A stretch of DNA of 13,902 nt from Deltaproteobacteria bacterium (GTDB lineage: Bacteria > Desulfobacterota > Deferrimicrobia > Deferrimicrobiales > Deferrimicrobiaceae): the NCBI GenBank assembly GCA_003513855.1, contig DOTC01000259.1, positions 3,352 to 17,253 on the forward strand, read 5' to 3'. This document shows, one piece after another, positions 1 through 6,046 of this stretch. The translations under genes and the position numbers were made by a program. The notes beneath the pieces are model-generated. The model saw nothing but the letters and a program-made list of their open reading frames with translations, made no database searches and had not been told where the DNA came from. Positions within the stretch are counted from its first letter, which is position 1. Each line of letters begins with the position of its first letter.

Positions 1-321
1 AAGGCGACGTTCAACAACACCATGATCACGATAACCGACCTGGACGGGAACGCCCTTGCCTGGTGCAGCGCAGGGTCCAAGGGATTCAAGGGATCCCGGA
101 AGAGCACCCCCTTCGCAGCGACCATTGCCGCCGAGGAAGTCGCGAAGAAGGCGATGGAATGCGGCGTCAATTCCCTGACGGTGTATATCAAGGGGCCCGG
201 ATCGGGACGGGAGGCGGCCCTTCGGACGTTGCAGGCGGCGGGACTCAAGATCAATTACATCCGCGATGTAACGCCCATCCCTCACAACGGTTGCCGCCCT
301 CCGAAACGACGGAGGGTGTAA
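1..321 (+). CDS. rpsK: 30S ribosomal protein S11 (5'-truncated by window edge)
   Basis: This is the C-terminal part of ribosomal protein S11, which sits on the platform of the 30S subunit beside the 3' end of 16S rRNA. The reading frame is open from base 1, so the true start lies upstream of the window. About 106 codons are present. The visible segment begins [13 protein letters not shown], the conserved S11 beta-strand region, and ends with the family signature [15 protein letters not shown] followed by TAA. A methionine codon at 22 lies inside the conserved domain and is not the start. It is followed 33 bp later by rpsD, the usual order in the alpha operon (rpsM-rpsK-rpsD-rpoA-rplQ). Identification is secure. 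Confidence 0.96.
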   Translation, partial: KATFNNTMITITDLDGNALAWCSAGSKGFKGSRKSTPFAATIAAEEVAKKAMECGVNSLTVYIKGPGSGREAALRTLQAAGLKINYIRDVTPIPHNGCRPPKRRRV

Positions 322-341
322 GCGACGTAAAAAGGAGTTAC

Positions 342-347
342 AGGAGG
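342..347 (+). promoter_or_regulatory. Shine-Dalgarno site deciding the TTG start of rpsD
   Basis: A perfect AGGAGG lies 7 nt before the TTG at 355. It supports TTG as the start codon, because the protein then begins MARYRE, exactly the conserved S4 N-terminus. No ATG in this frame lies near enough to replace it. Confidence 0.85.
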
Positions 348-354
348 AAATTCT

Positions 355-984
355 TTGGCCAGGTATCGTGAAGCGGTTTGCCGTCTTTGCCGGCGCGAAG
401 GGATGGAGTTGTACCTGAAGGGGGACCGTTGCTTCACCGAGAAGTGCGCCATCAAGCGAAGGGGATACCCCCCGGGGCAGCACGGGCAGCGCCGGATGAA
501 AAAACATAGCGATTATGGAGTGCAGCTTCGGGAGAAGCAGAAAGCAAGGAGAATCTACGGGCTCCTGGAGAAGCAGTTCCGGAACACCTTCGAAAAAGCG
601 GACCGGATGAAAGGGAAGACCGGCGACAATCTGCTGATTCTTCTCGAAAGGCGGCTCGACAATGTCGTGTACAAACTCGGCTTTGCCGTAACACGCCGCG
701 AGAGCAGACAGTTGGTTCGCCACGGGCACTTTCTCGTGAAGGGGCGGAGGGTCAACATCCCTTCCTTTCTCGTCCGGCCGGGCGATGTCGTCGAGTTGCG
801 GGAAAAAAGCAGGAAGATTCCGTCGATCAATGACGCCCTTGACGCCGTGGTCCGCAAAGGCATTCCTCCCTGGCTCGAACTGGACAGGGAACAGTTCCGC
901 GGGAACGTCAAGACGATTCCCTCCCGGGCTGACATCACGGAACCGATCCAGGAACAGTTGATTGTGGAACTTTACTCGAAGTAG
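355..984 (+). CDS. rpsD: 30S ribosomal protein S4, zinc-binding (four-cysteine) form
   Basis: S4 is a primary 16S rRNA-binding protein that starts 30S assembly. In many bacteria it also represses translation of its own operon. The 209-residue product is full length for the family. The N-terminus carries C9-x2-C12-x13-C26-x4-C31, the zinc-knuckle spacing of the C+ paralogue known from Thermus. The RNA-binding S4 domain covers about residues 98-162 ([12 protein letters not shown], then [16 protein letters not shown]). The start is TTG, fixed by an AGGAGG 7 nt upstream and by the conserved MARY beginning. It lies between rpsK and rpoA (27 bp to rpoA), the standard alpha-operon position. The four cysteines imply a zinc demand; many bacteria keep a cysteine-free S4 for zinc starvation, but none is visible here. 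Confidence 0.97.
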   Translation: MARYREAVCRLCRREGMELYLKGDRCFTEKCAIKRRGYPPGQHGQRRMKKHSDYGVQLREKQKARRIYGLLEKQFRNTFEKADRMKGKTGDNLLILLERRLDNVVYKLGFAVTRRESRQLVRHGHFLVKGRRVNIPSFLVRPGDVVELREKSRKIPSINDALDAVVRKGIPPWLELDREQFRGNVKTIPSRADITEPIQEQLIVELYSK

Positions 985-1011
985 ATCCTCCGGTCAGGAG
1001 AAGGGGGTAGC

Positions 1012-2019
1012 ATGTTTCAGCGAAACTGGAAGCAACTGATCAAACCGCGCCGCATCGACGTTGCTACGGACACGGCCACGGGATTCTATGGAAAGTTCAC
1101 GGCAGAACCTCTCGAACGAGGGTTCGGCACCACGCTTGGGAACGCCATCCGAAGGGTCCTGCTTTCCTCGTTGCAGGGATCCGCGATCACATCGGTCCGG
1201 ATCGAGGGCGTGCAGCACGAGTATTCCACGATGATCGGCGTCGTCGAGGATGTGACAGATATCATCCTGAATCTCAAGGAAATCCGGCTGCGGATGCACT
1301 CGCCCGAACCGCGGTTGATTTCCCTCGAGGCGAGAGGGCCGATGCGCGTGAGCGCCGCGAACATCAAGACCGACCCGATGGTGGAGATCCTGAACAAGGA
1401 CCACCACCTCGCGGAATTGTCCGAAAACGCCACCTTGAAGATGGAAATGACCGTTCGTATGGGAAAGGGATACGTGCCCGCAGAGCGGAATCTCGAGGAG
1501 GGCGCCCCGATCGGAACCATCCCGATCGATGCCATCTTCTCCCCCGTGAAGAAGGTGAATTTCACGGTCACGAACGCCCGCGTGGGGCAGCAGACGGACT
1601 TCGACCGCCTGACCCTGGAAGTATGGACCGACGGAGCCATTCTCCCGGCGGACTCTGTCGCTTATGCAGCAAAGATCCTCAAGGACCAGCTCACGGTCTT
1701 CATCAACTTCGACGAGGAAGTGGAGATGCCGGAGGAAATCGCGGTCCTCGAAGAAGGAGCGGTCAACGAAAATCTGTACAAGCCGGTGGAAGAACTCGAG
1801 CTCTCGGTAAGAGCCTACAACTGTCTGAAAAACGCGGACATCAAGTATATCGGCGAGCTGGTGCAGAAGACGGAACAGGAGATGCTCAAGACCAAAAATT
1901 TCGGCAAGAAGAGCCTCAACGAGATCAAGGACGTCTTGCACGAGATGGGTCTTTCCCTCGGGATGTCGGTGGAAGGGTTCACGCCGGAGAGGTTTGCCCC
2001 CCCCCGACAAGAAGACTGA
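1012..2019 (+). CDS. rpoA: DNA-directed RNA polymerase subunit alpha
   Basis: The alpha subunit dimerises to nucleate core RNA polymerase assembly, and its C-terminal domain binds UP elements and activators. The 335-residue product is of normal length. The N-terminal domain (about residues 1-230) shows the dimer motif [16 protein letters not shown] near residues 38-53. A linker around 235-250 leads to the C-terminal domain (about 255-320), with the DNA-contact helix RAYNCLKNA and the (HhH)-type segment [12 protein letters not shown]. The ATG at 1012 follows the purine-rich AGGAGAAGGGGG at 996-1007. The gene is preceded by rpsD and followed 27 bp later by rplQ. No frameshift or missing region was seen. 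Confidence 0.98.
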   Translation: MFQRNWKQLIKPRRIDVATDTATGFYGKFTAEPLERGFGTTLGNAIRRVLLSSLQGSAITSVRIEGVQHEYSTMIGVVEDVTDIILNLKEIRLRMHSPEPRLISLEARGPMRVSAANIKTDPMVEILNKDHHLAELSENATLKMEMTVRMGKGYVPAERNLEEGAPIGTIPIDAIFSPVKKVNFTVTNARVGQQTDFDRLTLEVWTDGAILPADSVAYAAKILKDQLTVFINFDEEVEMPEEIAVLEEGAVNENLYKPVEELELSVRAYNCLKNADIKYIGELVQKTEQEMLKTKNFGKKSLNEIKDVLHEMGLSLGMSVEGFTPERFAPPRQED

Positions 2020-2046
2020 CCATACCACGATACGCGAGGAAGACGT

Positions 2047-2616
2047 ATGCGGCATGCCATTGCCCACAGGAAATTGGGGCGGACACCCGGCCATCGGAAG
2101 GCCCTGTTGCGCAATATGATGAACGCGCTTGTGCGGTCGGAGCGGATCGAGACCACGATCGCAAAAGCGAAAGAGGTCCGAAGGCTGGCGGACAAACTGA
2201 TCACGCTGGGAAAAAAGGACACCACGCACGCGCGAAGGCGCGCCTTCTCCCTGCTGAGTGACAAGAAGAACACGCAGAAGATCTTTGCCACACTCGCATC
2301 CCGGTTTGCCGGCCGGGAGGGCGGGTACACCCGGATTGTAAGGACGGGGTACCGCGCCGGGGACGGATCCGAGATGGCGATTCTCGAGTACCTGCCCGCG
2401 GAAGAGAAGATGGTGAAGGCAAAAAAGGGGAAAAAGAAGAAAAAGACCGAAACGGCGAAGGCGGGAGCCAAAACCGCAGAAACCAAGAAACCTCCGCGGG
2501 CCGCCAAAAAAGCGACAACCGGGAAACCCCCGACACCTCGCGGGAAGAAGGAACGACCCGAAGGGGAGGCGGCAAAACCGACGAGAACCCGCCGGAAGAA
2601 GGAAGAGCCCGGGTAA
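2047..2616 (+). CDS. rplQ: 50S ribosomal protein L17 with long basic C-terminal extension
   Basis: L17 is a 50S protein near the exit-tunnel side of the large subunit. Residues 1-117 form the complete conserved core: [23 protein letters not shown] at the start, then [15 protein letters not shown], and a terminal strand ending MAILEYLP. Family members usually stop near there, at about 115-130 residues. This one runs to 189 residues. Residues 120-189 are a low-complexity tail of Lys, Ala, Pro, Thr and Arg with no predicted fold. GAGGA at 2036-2040, 6 nt before the ATG, supports the start. It is the last gene of the alpha operon, followed by an intrinsic terminator. The tail stays in frame with no stop and is clearly coding by composition, but its function is unknown to me. 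Confidence 0.96.
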   Translation: MRHAIAHRKLGRTPGHRKALLRNMMNALVRSERIETTIAKAKEVRRLADKLITLGKKDTTHARRRAFSLLSDKKNTQKIFATLASRFAGREGGYTRIVRTGYRAGDGSEMAILEYLPAEEKMVKAKKGKKKKKTETAKAGAKTAETKKPPRAAKKATTGKPPTPRGKKERPEGEAAKPTRTRRKKEEPG

Positions 2617-2617
2617 C

Positions 2618-2637
2618 GGTTCCAACGATCCGGAACC
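2618..2637 (+). repeat. Small inverted repeat just after rplQ
   Basis: GGTTCC at 2618-2623 and GGAACC at 2632-2637 form a perfect 6-bp stem with an 8-nt loop, starting 2 nt after the rplQ stop codon. No T-run follows, so it is not itself a terminator. It could cap the mRNA 3' end upstream of the true terminator, or be chance. Confidence 0.4.
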
Positions 2638-2658
2638 AGGGAAGGGGAAATTCGCAGG

Positions 2659-2686
2659 AAGCGGCCCAGAGTGGCCGCTTTTTTTT
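2659..2686 (+). terminator. Rho-independent terminator of the rpsK-rpsD-rpoA-rplQ operon
   Basis: AAGCGGCC (2659-2666) pairs perfectly with GGCCGCTT (2673-2680) around a 6-nt loop, and a run of eight T covers 2679-2686. This is a canonical intrinsic terminator. It separates the ribosomal operon from the iron operon promoter about 20 bp downstream. Confidence 0.93.
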
Positions 2687-2704
2687 CCTCCAGATGATAT
2701 TCCC

Positions 2705-2733
2705 TTGACGGGTAACCGCAGTGCCTATACTAT
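2705..2733 (+). promoter_or_regulatory. Candidate sigma70-type promoter of the fur-feoB operon
   Basis: TTGACG at 2705-2710 matches the -35 consensus at 5 of 6 bases. Two overlapping -10 candidates follow: TATACT at 2726-2731 (5 of 6, spacer 15) or TACTAT at 2728-2733 (4 of 6, spacer 17). It lies between the rplQ terminator and fur, and the Fur box begins at its -10 element. Which -10 is used cannot be told from sequence alone. Confidence 0.65.
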
Positions 2734-2752
2734 GATAATGATTTTCAAATTC
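2733..2752 (+). promoter_or_regulatory. Fur box overlapping the fur-feoB promoter
   Basis: Bases 2733-2747 read TGATAATGATTTTCA. They match the 7-1-7 Fur consensus TGATAATnATTATCA at 13 of the 14 specified positions. The wider 19-bp consensus fits 2734-2752 at 14 of 19. The site begins at the -10 element and covers the expected transcription start, where a bound Fur-family protein would block initiation. This predicts iron-dependent repression of the whole cluster, including autoregulation of fur. Confidence 0.82.
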
Positions 2753-2775
2753 ACTATGGAGACGGTTTCCCTCCT

Positions 2776-3219
2776 TTGGATTCTCTCCTCAAGCGAATCA
2801 ACCTGGAAATTGCGGCAATCGGCGGGAAAAGAAGCAGAAGCCGGGCACAGGTGATCGAAGTATTCTTCCGGACGGGGCCCCATGCCACCCTGGAGGATCT
2901 TACCCATGCCGTCAGAAAACGGAACCGTTCTGTCGGATACGCGACCGTCTACCGGACCATGAAACTTCTGGCAAAACTCGGGTATGCCAAAGAGCTCGAT
3001 TTCGGCGACGGCCCCAAGAGGTACGAAAGCAATCTCGAGTCGCACCACGACCACCTGGTATGCCAGGAATGCGGTCTGGTATCCGAGTTCCAGGAGCCCC
3101 GGATCGAATCCCTTCAGGAACAGGTGGCGAAACAACACGGGTTCCTGCCGACGATGCACCGTCTCGATATCTACGGACTTTGCCGGCAATGCGCACTTGC
3201 CGGAAAGAAGGAAAACTGA
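2776..3219 (+). CDS. fur: Fur-family metal-dependent transcriptional repressor
   Basis: This Fur-superfamily repressor (147 residues, normal length) binds operator DNA when loaded with metal, usually Fe2+. The N-terminal winged helix spans about residues 1-85, with the recognition helix at YATVYRTMKLL (55-65). The dimerisation domain holds the metal ligand cluster HHDH (90-93). Two structural zinc pairs are present: C96-x2-C99 and C136-x2-C139. The TTG at 2776 is the likely start: no in-frame ATG precedes the conserved region, and the Fur box lies just upstream. Its Shine-Dalgarno is poor (GGAG at 2758-2761, 14 nt away), so low translation or another start is possible. It ends 3 nt before feoB. 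The Fur box and the feoB neighbour favour true iron-sensing Fur over Zur or PerR, but the metal specificity is inferred. Confidence 0.92.
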   Translation: MDSLLKRINLEIAAIGGKRSRSRAQVIEVFFRTGPHATLEDLTHAVRKRNRSVGYATVYRTMKLLAKLGYAKELDFGDGPKRYESNLESHHDHLVCQECGLVSEFQEPRIESLQEQVAKQHGFLPTMHRLDIYGLCRQCALAGKKEN

Positions 3220-3222
3220 CGA

Positions 3223-5196
3223 ATGACGGGACTTCCTGACGCCGCCGCGAAAGTTGCGGGAGCGGTGATCCTGGTCGGAAACCCCAACGTGGGGAAGAGC
3301 GTGGTCTTCGGCTATCTCACCGGCAGGTATGTAACCGTTTCCAATTACCCGGGGACCACGGTGGAGGTGTCACGGGGGCAAGCCAGGGGGCGCGGGAAGT
3401 CCGTGGAGGTCATCGATACACCCGGGGTGTATTCGCTTCTGCCCATGTCCGAGGACGAGCGGGTGACGCGCGATATCCTGATGCGCGAGACGGATGCCCG
3501 CGTACTGCACGTGTGCGACGCCAAGAACATGCGGCGGTCCCTCATGCTCACGATTCAGCTGGCGGAGATGGGCGTGCCTCTGATCCTGGCCGTCAACATG
3601 GCGGACGAGGCTCGGAACCGTGGTGTCATGCCGAACCTGGGAGGTCTGGAAAGCCGACTCGGTGTCCCTGCTGTTCCTACGGTTGCCGTTCGGAAGAAGG
3701 GTGTCGACCGCCTCTTGCCGCTCCTGGAACATGCGACCTCCTCCCCTCTGCGTCTCGATTACGGGGAGCCGATCGAGCGGGCCATCTTTCGGATGGAACG
3801 ACTGTTGCCCGATATGACCCCGATCGGCAAACGGGCCCTCGCCTTGATGCTCCTCTGCGGGGACGACTCCCTGACCCCTTGGCTCGCGGAGAGCGTAACA
3901 GGGGAGAATATCCGGAAAATGAACGCTGTGCGGAACCGGGTCGTGGAGGAAAACGGGGAGGACATCTCCTACCGTGTGAACAAGTCCCGGCTCGTCTGGA
4001 TCGATGCTCTCCTCTCCGAACTGGGAGAGGAGCCGTCCGAATCCCGGGGGACGGATTGGGCGAACCTGTTCGGGAAGTACGCGATGGACCCTCTTTTCGG
4101 CATCCCGATCCTTCTTTTTGTCCTGTTCCTGGCATACGAGTTCGTGGGAGTCATCGGGGCGGGATATCTGGTGGACCTCCTGGAGGGGGGGGTGTTCGGA
4201 AAAGGGATCGTCCCGGCCGCCGCATGGATTGTGGAGAGGACGATCCCCTCGGAATTTCTCCGGGACATGCTCGTCGGTCCCTACGGCATCATCTCCATGG
4301 CTCTATCCTATGCAATCGCCATCGTGCTGCCGATCGTGGGGACCTTTTTCCTGGGGTTCGGGATCCTGGAGGATTCGGGCTATCTGCCCCGACTCGCGGT
4401 CATGGTGGACCGGGTCTTCAAGAAAATCGGATGCAACGGGAAGGCGGTGCTCCCGATGATTCTGGGTCTGGGCTGCGACACCATGGCCACGCTTACGACC
4501 CGGATCCTCGAGACCCGGAAGGAGCGCCTCATCGTGACGCTTCTTCTTGCCCTGGGCGTGCCGTGCTCCGCCCAGCTCGGCGTGATTCTCGGGATGCTCT
4601 CGGACGTCGGTCCCTTTGCCACGGCGGTGTGGGGGGGGATCCTCGTCGGGGTGATCCTTCTGGTCGGATACCTCGCATCCAAGGTCATCCCGGGGGATCC
4701 ATCCGACTTCATCCTCGAGATCCCGCCGATCCGGATGCCGCAGATTTCCAACCTGGCGATCAAGACGATGGCCCGCATCGAGTGGTACCTCAGGGAAGCC
4801 GTACCTCTCTTCGTGATCGGAACCCTTATCCTGTTCGTCGCGGACCGCATGGGATGGCTCCTGTGGATGCAAAAGGTTGCCGAGCCGATCGTCGTGGGTG
4901 CTTTGAACCTCCCCCCCAAAACCACAGAGGCCTTCCTGATCGGGTTCCTCCGGAGGGATTACGGTGCCGCCGGGCTGTTCGACATGGCGCGGGCGGGGCT
5001 TCTGACCAATCTCCAGGTCGTTGTGAGCCTCGTGACGATCACGCTATTCATCCCCTGCCTCGCGAACTTCCTGGTCATTATCAAGGAGCAGGGGGCAAAG
5101 GTGGCGGCGGGGATCGCCGTGTTCATCTTTCCGTTCGCCGTAATCGTCGGTGCGGCCGTCAACTTCGCATCCAGGATCCTCGGCGTCCGATTTTAG
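3223..5196 (+). CDS. feoB: Ferrous iron transporter FeoB
   Basis: FeoB is an inner-membrane Fe2+ importer with an N-terminal G domain. The 657-residue product shows all the G-protein motifs: G1 GNPNVGKS (19-26), G2 YPGTT (42-46), G3 DTPG (65-68) and G4 NMAD (125-128). A helical regulatory domain (about 170-270) precedes the polytopic part, whose hydrophobic helices start near residue 292. The first gate half contains GLGCDTMATLTTR (415-427) and a PCSA (447-450); a second hydrophobic block covers 525-650. Where E. coli-type FeoB has GCNVP, this protein has GCDTM, a variant I associate with deltaproteobacterial FeoBs from memory only. The ATG at 3223 follows AAGGA at 3208-3212, and the gene starts 3 nt after fur. 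No FeoA precedes it. Confidence 0.96.
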   Translation: MTGLPDAAAKVAGAVILVGNPNVGKSVVFGYLTGRYVTVSNYPGTTVEVSRGQARGRGKSVEVIDTPGVYSLLPMSEDERVTRDILMRETDARVLHVCDAKNMRRSLMLTIQLAEMGVPLILAVNMADEARNRGVMPNLGGLESRLGVPAVPTVAVRKKGVDRLLPLLEHATSSPLRLDYGEPIERAIFRMERLLPDMTPIGKRALALMLLCGDDSLTPWLAESVTGENIRKMNAVRNRVVEENGEDISYRVNKSRLVWIDALLSELGEEPSESRGTDWANLFGKYAMDPLFGIPILLFVLFLAYEFVGVIGAGYLVDLLEGGVFGKGIVPAAAWIVERTIPSEFLRDMLVGPYGIISMALSYAIAIVLPIVGTFFLGFGILEDSGYLPRLAVMVDRVFKKIGCNGKAVLPMILGLGCDTMATLTTRILETRKERLIVTLLLALGVPCSAQLGVILGMLSDVGPFATAVWGGILVGVILLVGYLASKVIPGDPSDFILEIPPIRMPQISNLAIKTMARIEWYLREAVPLFVIGTLILFVADRMGWLLWMQKVAEPIVVGALNLPPKTTEAFLIGFLRRDYGAAGLFDMARAGLLTNLQVVVSLVTITLFIPCLANFLVIIKEQGAKVAAGIAVFIFPFAVIVGAAVNFASRILGVRF

Positions 5197-5199
5197 AAA

Positions 5200-5205
5200 G
5201 GGGAG
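5200..5205 (+). promoter_or_regulatory. Shine-Dalgarno site for the small Cys-rich gene
   Basis: GGGGAG lies 8 nt before the TTG at 5214 and just past the feoB stop codon. It is the main evidence that the 62-residue frame is translated from TTG. An ATG at 5206 is in another frame. Confidence 0.7.
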
Positions 5206-5213
5206 ATGTTTTC

Positions 5214-5402
5214 TTGATCATCCGGTGCCCTCTTTGCCAGTATAAGATCGACACCAACGACCGAGGGTGCCACACGGGGTGCCCGATGGGAAAATCGTGC
5301 TCTCTCGTCTGCTGCCCCCGCTGCCATTATTCGTTCCCCGTGCCCGAGTCGAAGGTGGTGAATTTCGTTCGATCCCTTCTCTCGAAAGGATCCCGACGAT
5401 GA
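5214..5402 (+). CDS. Small eight-cysteine protein between FeoB and the DtxR-FeoA regulator
   Basis: This 62-residue soluble protein is not one I can name. It begins MIIRCPLC and has eight cysteines in its first 37 residues: C5, C8, C19, C23, C29, C33, C34 and C37. C5-x2-C8 and C34-x2-C37 look like the two halves of a zinc-ribbon or rubredoxin-like knuckle. The middle GCHTGCPMGKSCSLVCC could hold a second metal or an Fe-S cluster. The last 25 residues form a basic, probably helical tail. It has no signal peptide or membrane helix, so it is not the Cys-rich membrane protein (FeoB_associated family) known beside other feoB genes. TTG at 5214 has GGGGAG 8 nt upstream. Its TGA overlaps the next ATG (ATGA at 5399-5402), which implies translational coupling with the regulator. 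Possible roles, all inferred: iron chaperone, metal or redox sensor, FeoC-like partner. Confidence 0.82.
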   Translation: MIIRCPLCQYKIDTNDRGCHTGCPMGKSCSLVCCPRCHYSFPVPESKVVNFVRSLLSKGSRR

Positions 5403-6046
5403 CCGAATACGGGAAGGATGAAATCCTCGAGCTGGTGTGGACACTCCGGGAGGAAGGAAGTTCCACGCGCACCCATATTCTCCGGAGGACGGAAGAGGAC
5501 CAGCCGGAGAGACTTCTGGAGGAGCTTGCCGCCGCAGGCCTTCTGGAAGCATCGGGGGATCAGGTAAAGCTCACGGAACAAGGGGAGGAACGCGCGCGCG
5601 TGATCATACGAAGACACCGTCTGGCGGAGGTGCTGCTCAATAACCTTTTCGACCTCGACAACAGCCAGGTGGAGAGCACTGCGTGCAAGTTCGAGCACAT
5701 CCTCACGAAAACCGTGACGGAAAGCGTGTGCACTTTTCTGGGGCATCCGCCCGTCTGCCCGCACGGAAGGCCGATCCCCCGGGGGGAGTGCTGCGACAAG
5801 ATCCGGACCGAGATCAAACCGCTCGTAACCCGTCTTTCGGACGGCATCCTGGGCGAGGAAGTCCGGATCGTTTTCATTACCCCGAAATCCCGAAGGCGCC
5901 TCGAGAAGCTGAGTTCTCTTGGAATCGTTCCCGGCAGCCGGATCCGTCTCCTTCAGAAAAATCCCTCGTTTGTTCTGGAAATCGGCGAGACCACCGTTGC
6001 CGTCGACAAGGACATCACGGATGAGATCTACGTCAAGAAAACGTAA
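5399..6046 (+). CDS. DtxR/IdeR-type regulator fused to a C-terminal FeoA (SH3-like) domain
   Basis: This 215-residue protein has a DtxR-like metal regulator at its N-terminus and a FeoA domain at its C-terminus. The winged-helix part covers about 1-70. The dimer and metal domain follows, with H73 and E77 (RRHRLAE, ancillary-site pattern) and C96-x2-E99-H100 (ACKFEH, primary-site pattern). A Cys/His-rich segment (C111, H116, C120, H122, C131, C132) contains the CPHGRPIP motif. Residues about 150-213 match FeoA, with the SLGIVPGSRIRLLQ turn. E8 stands where DtxR has M10, so the metal preference may differ. The DNA-recognition helix is poorly conserved. I chose ATG 5399, with AAAGGA 8 nt upstream and ATGA overlap with the Cys-rich gene; the frame is open upstream to 5267 but those codons overlap that gene. 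Its DNA targets are unknown. Confidence 0.85.
   Translation: MTEYGKDEILELVWTLREEGSSTRTHILRRTEEDQPERLLEELAAAGLLEASGDQVKLTEQGEERARVIIRRHRLAEVLLNNLFDLDNSQVESTACKFEHILTKTVTESVCTFLGHPPVCPHGRPIPRGECCDKIRTEIKPLVTRLSDGILGEEVRIVFITPKSRRRLEKLSSLGIVPGSRIRLLQKNPSFVLEIGETTVAVDKDITDEIYVKKT

Noticed and set aside
994..2625. 543-residue open frame on the minus strand
   Set aside because: It lies wholly antisense to rpoA and rplQ, whose products match their families along their length. It has no recognisable domain and is expected in GC-rich DNA.
3513..5213. Upstream part of a 629-residue plus-strand frame that ends with the Cys-rich protein
   Set aside because: It runs in another frame through feoB and has shadow-type composition. 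Only the last 62 codons, after the Shine-Dalgarno, look real.
5267..5398. N-terminal extension of the DtxR-FeoA frame
   Set aside because: It overlaps the Cys-rich gene and has no DtxR-like sequence. ATG 5399 has a good Shine-Dalgarno and an ATGA overlap.
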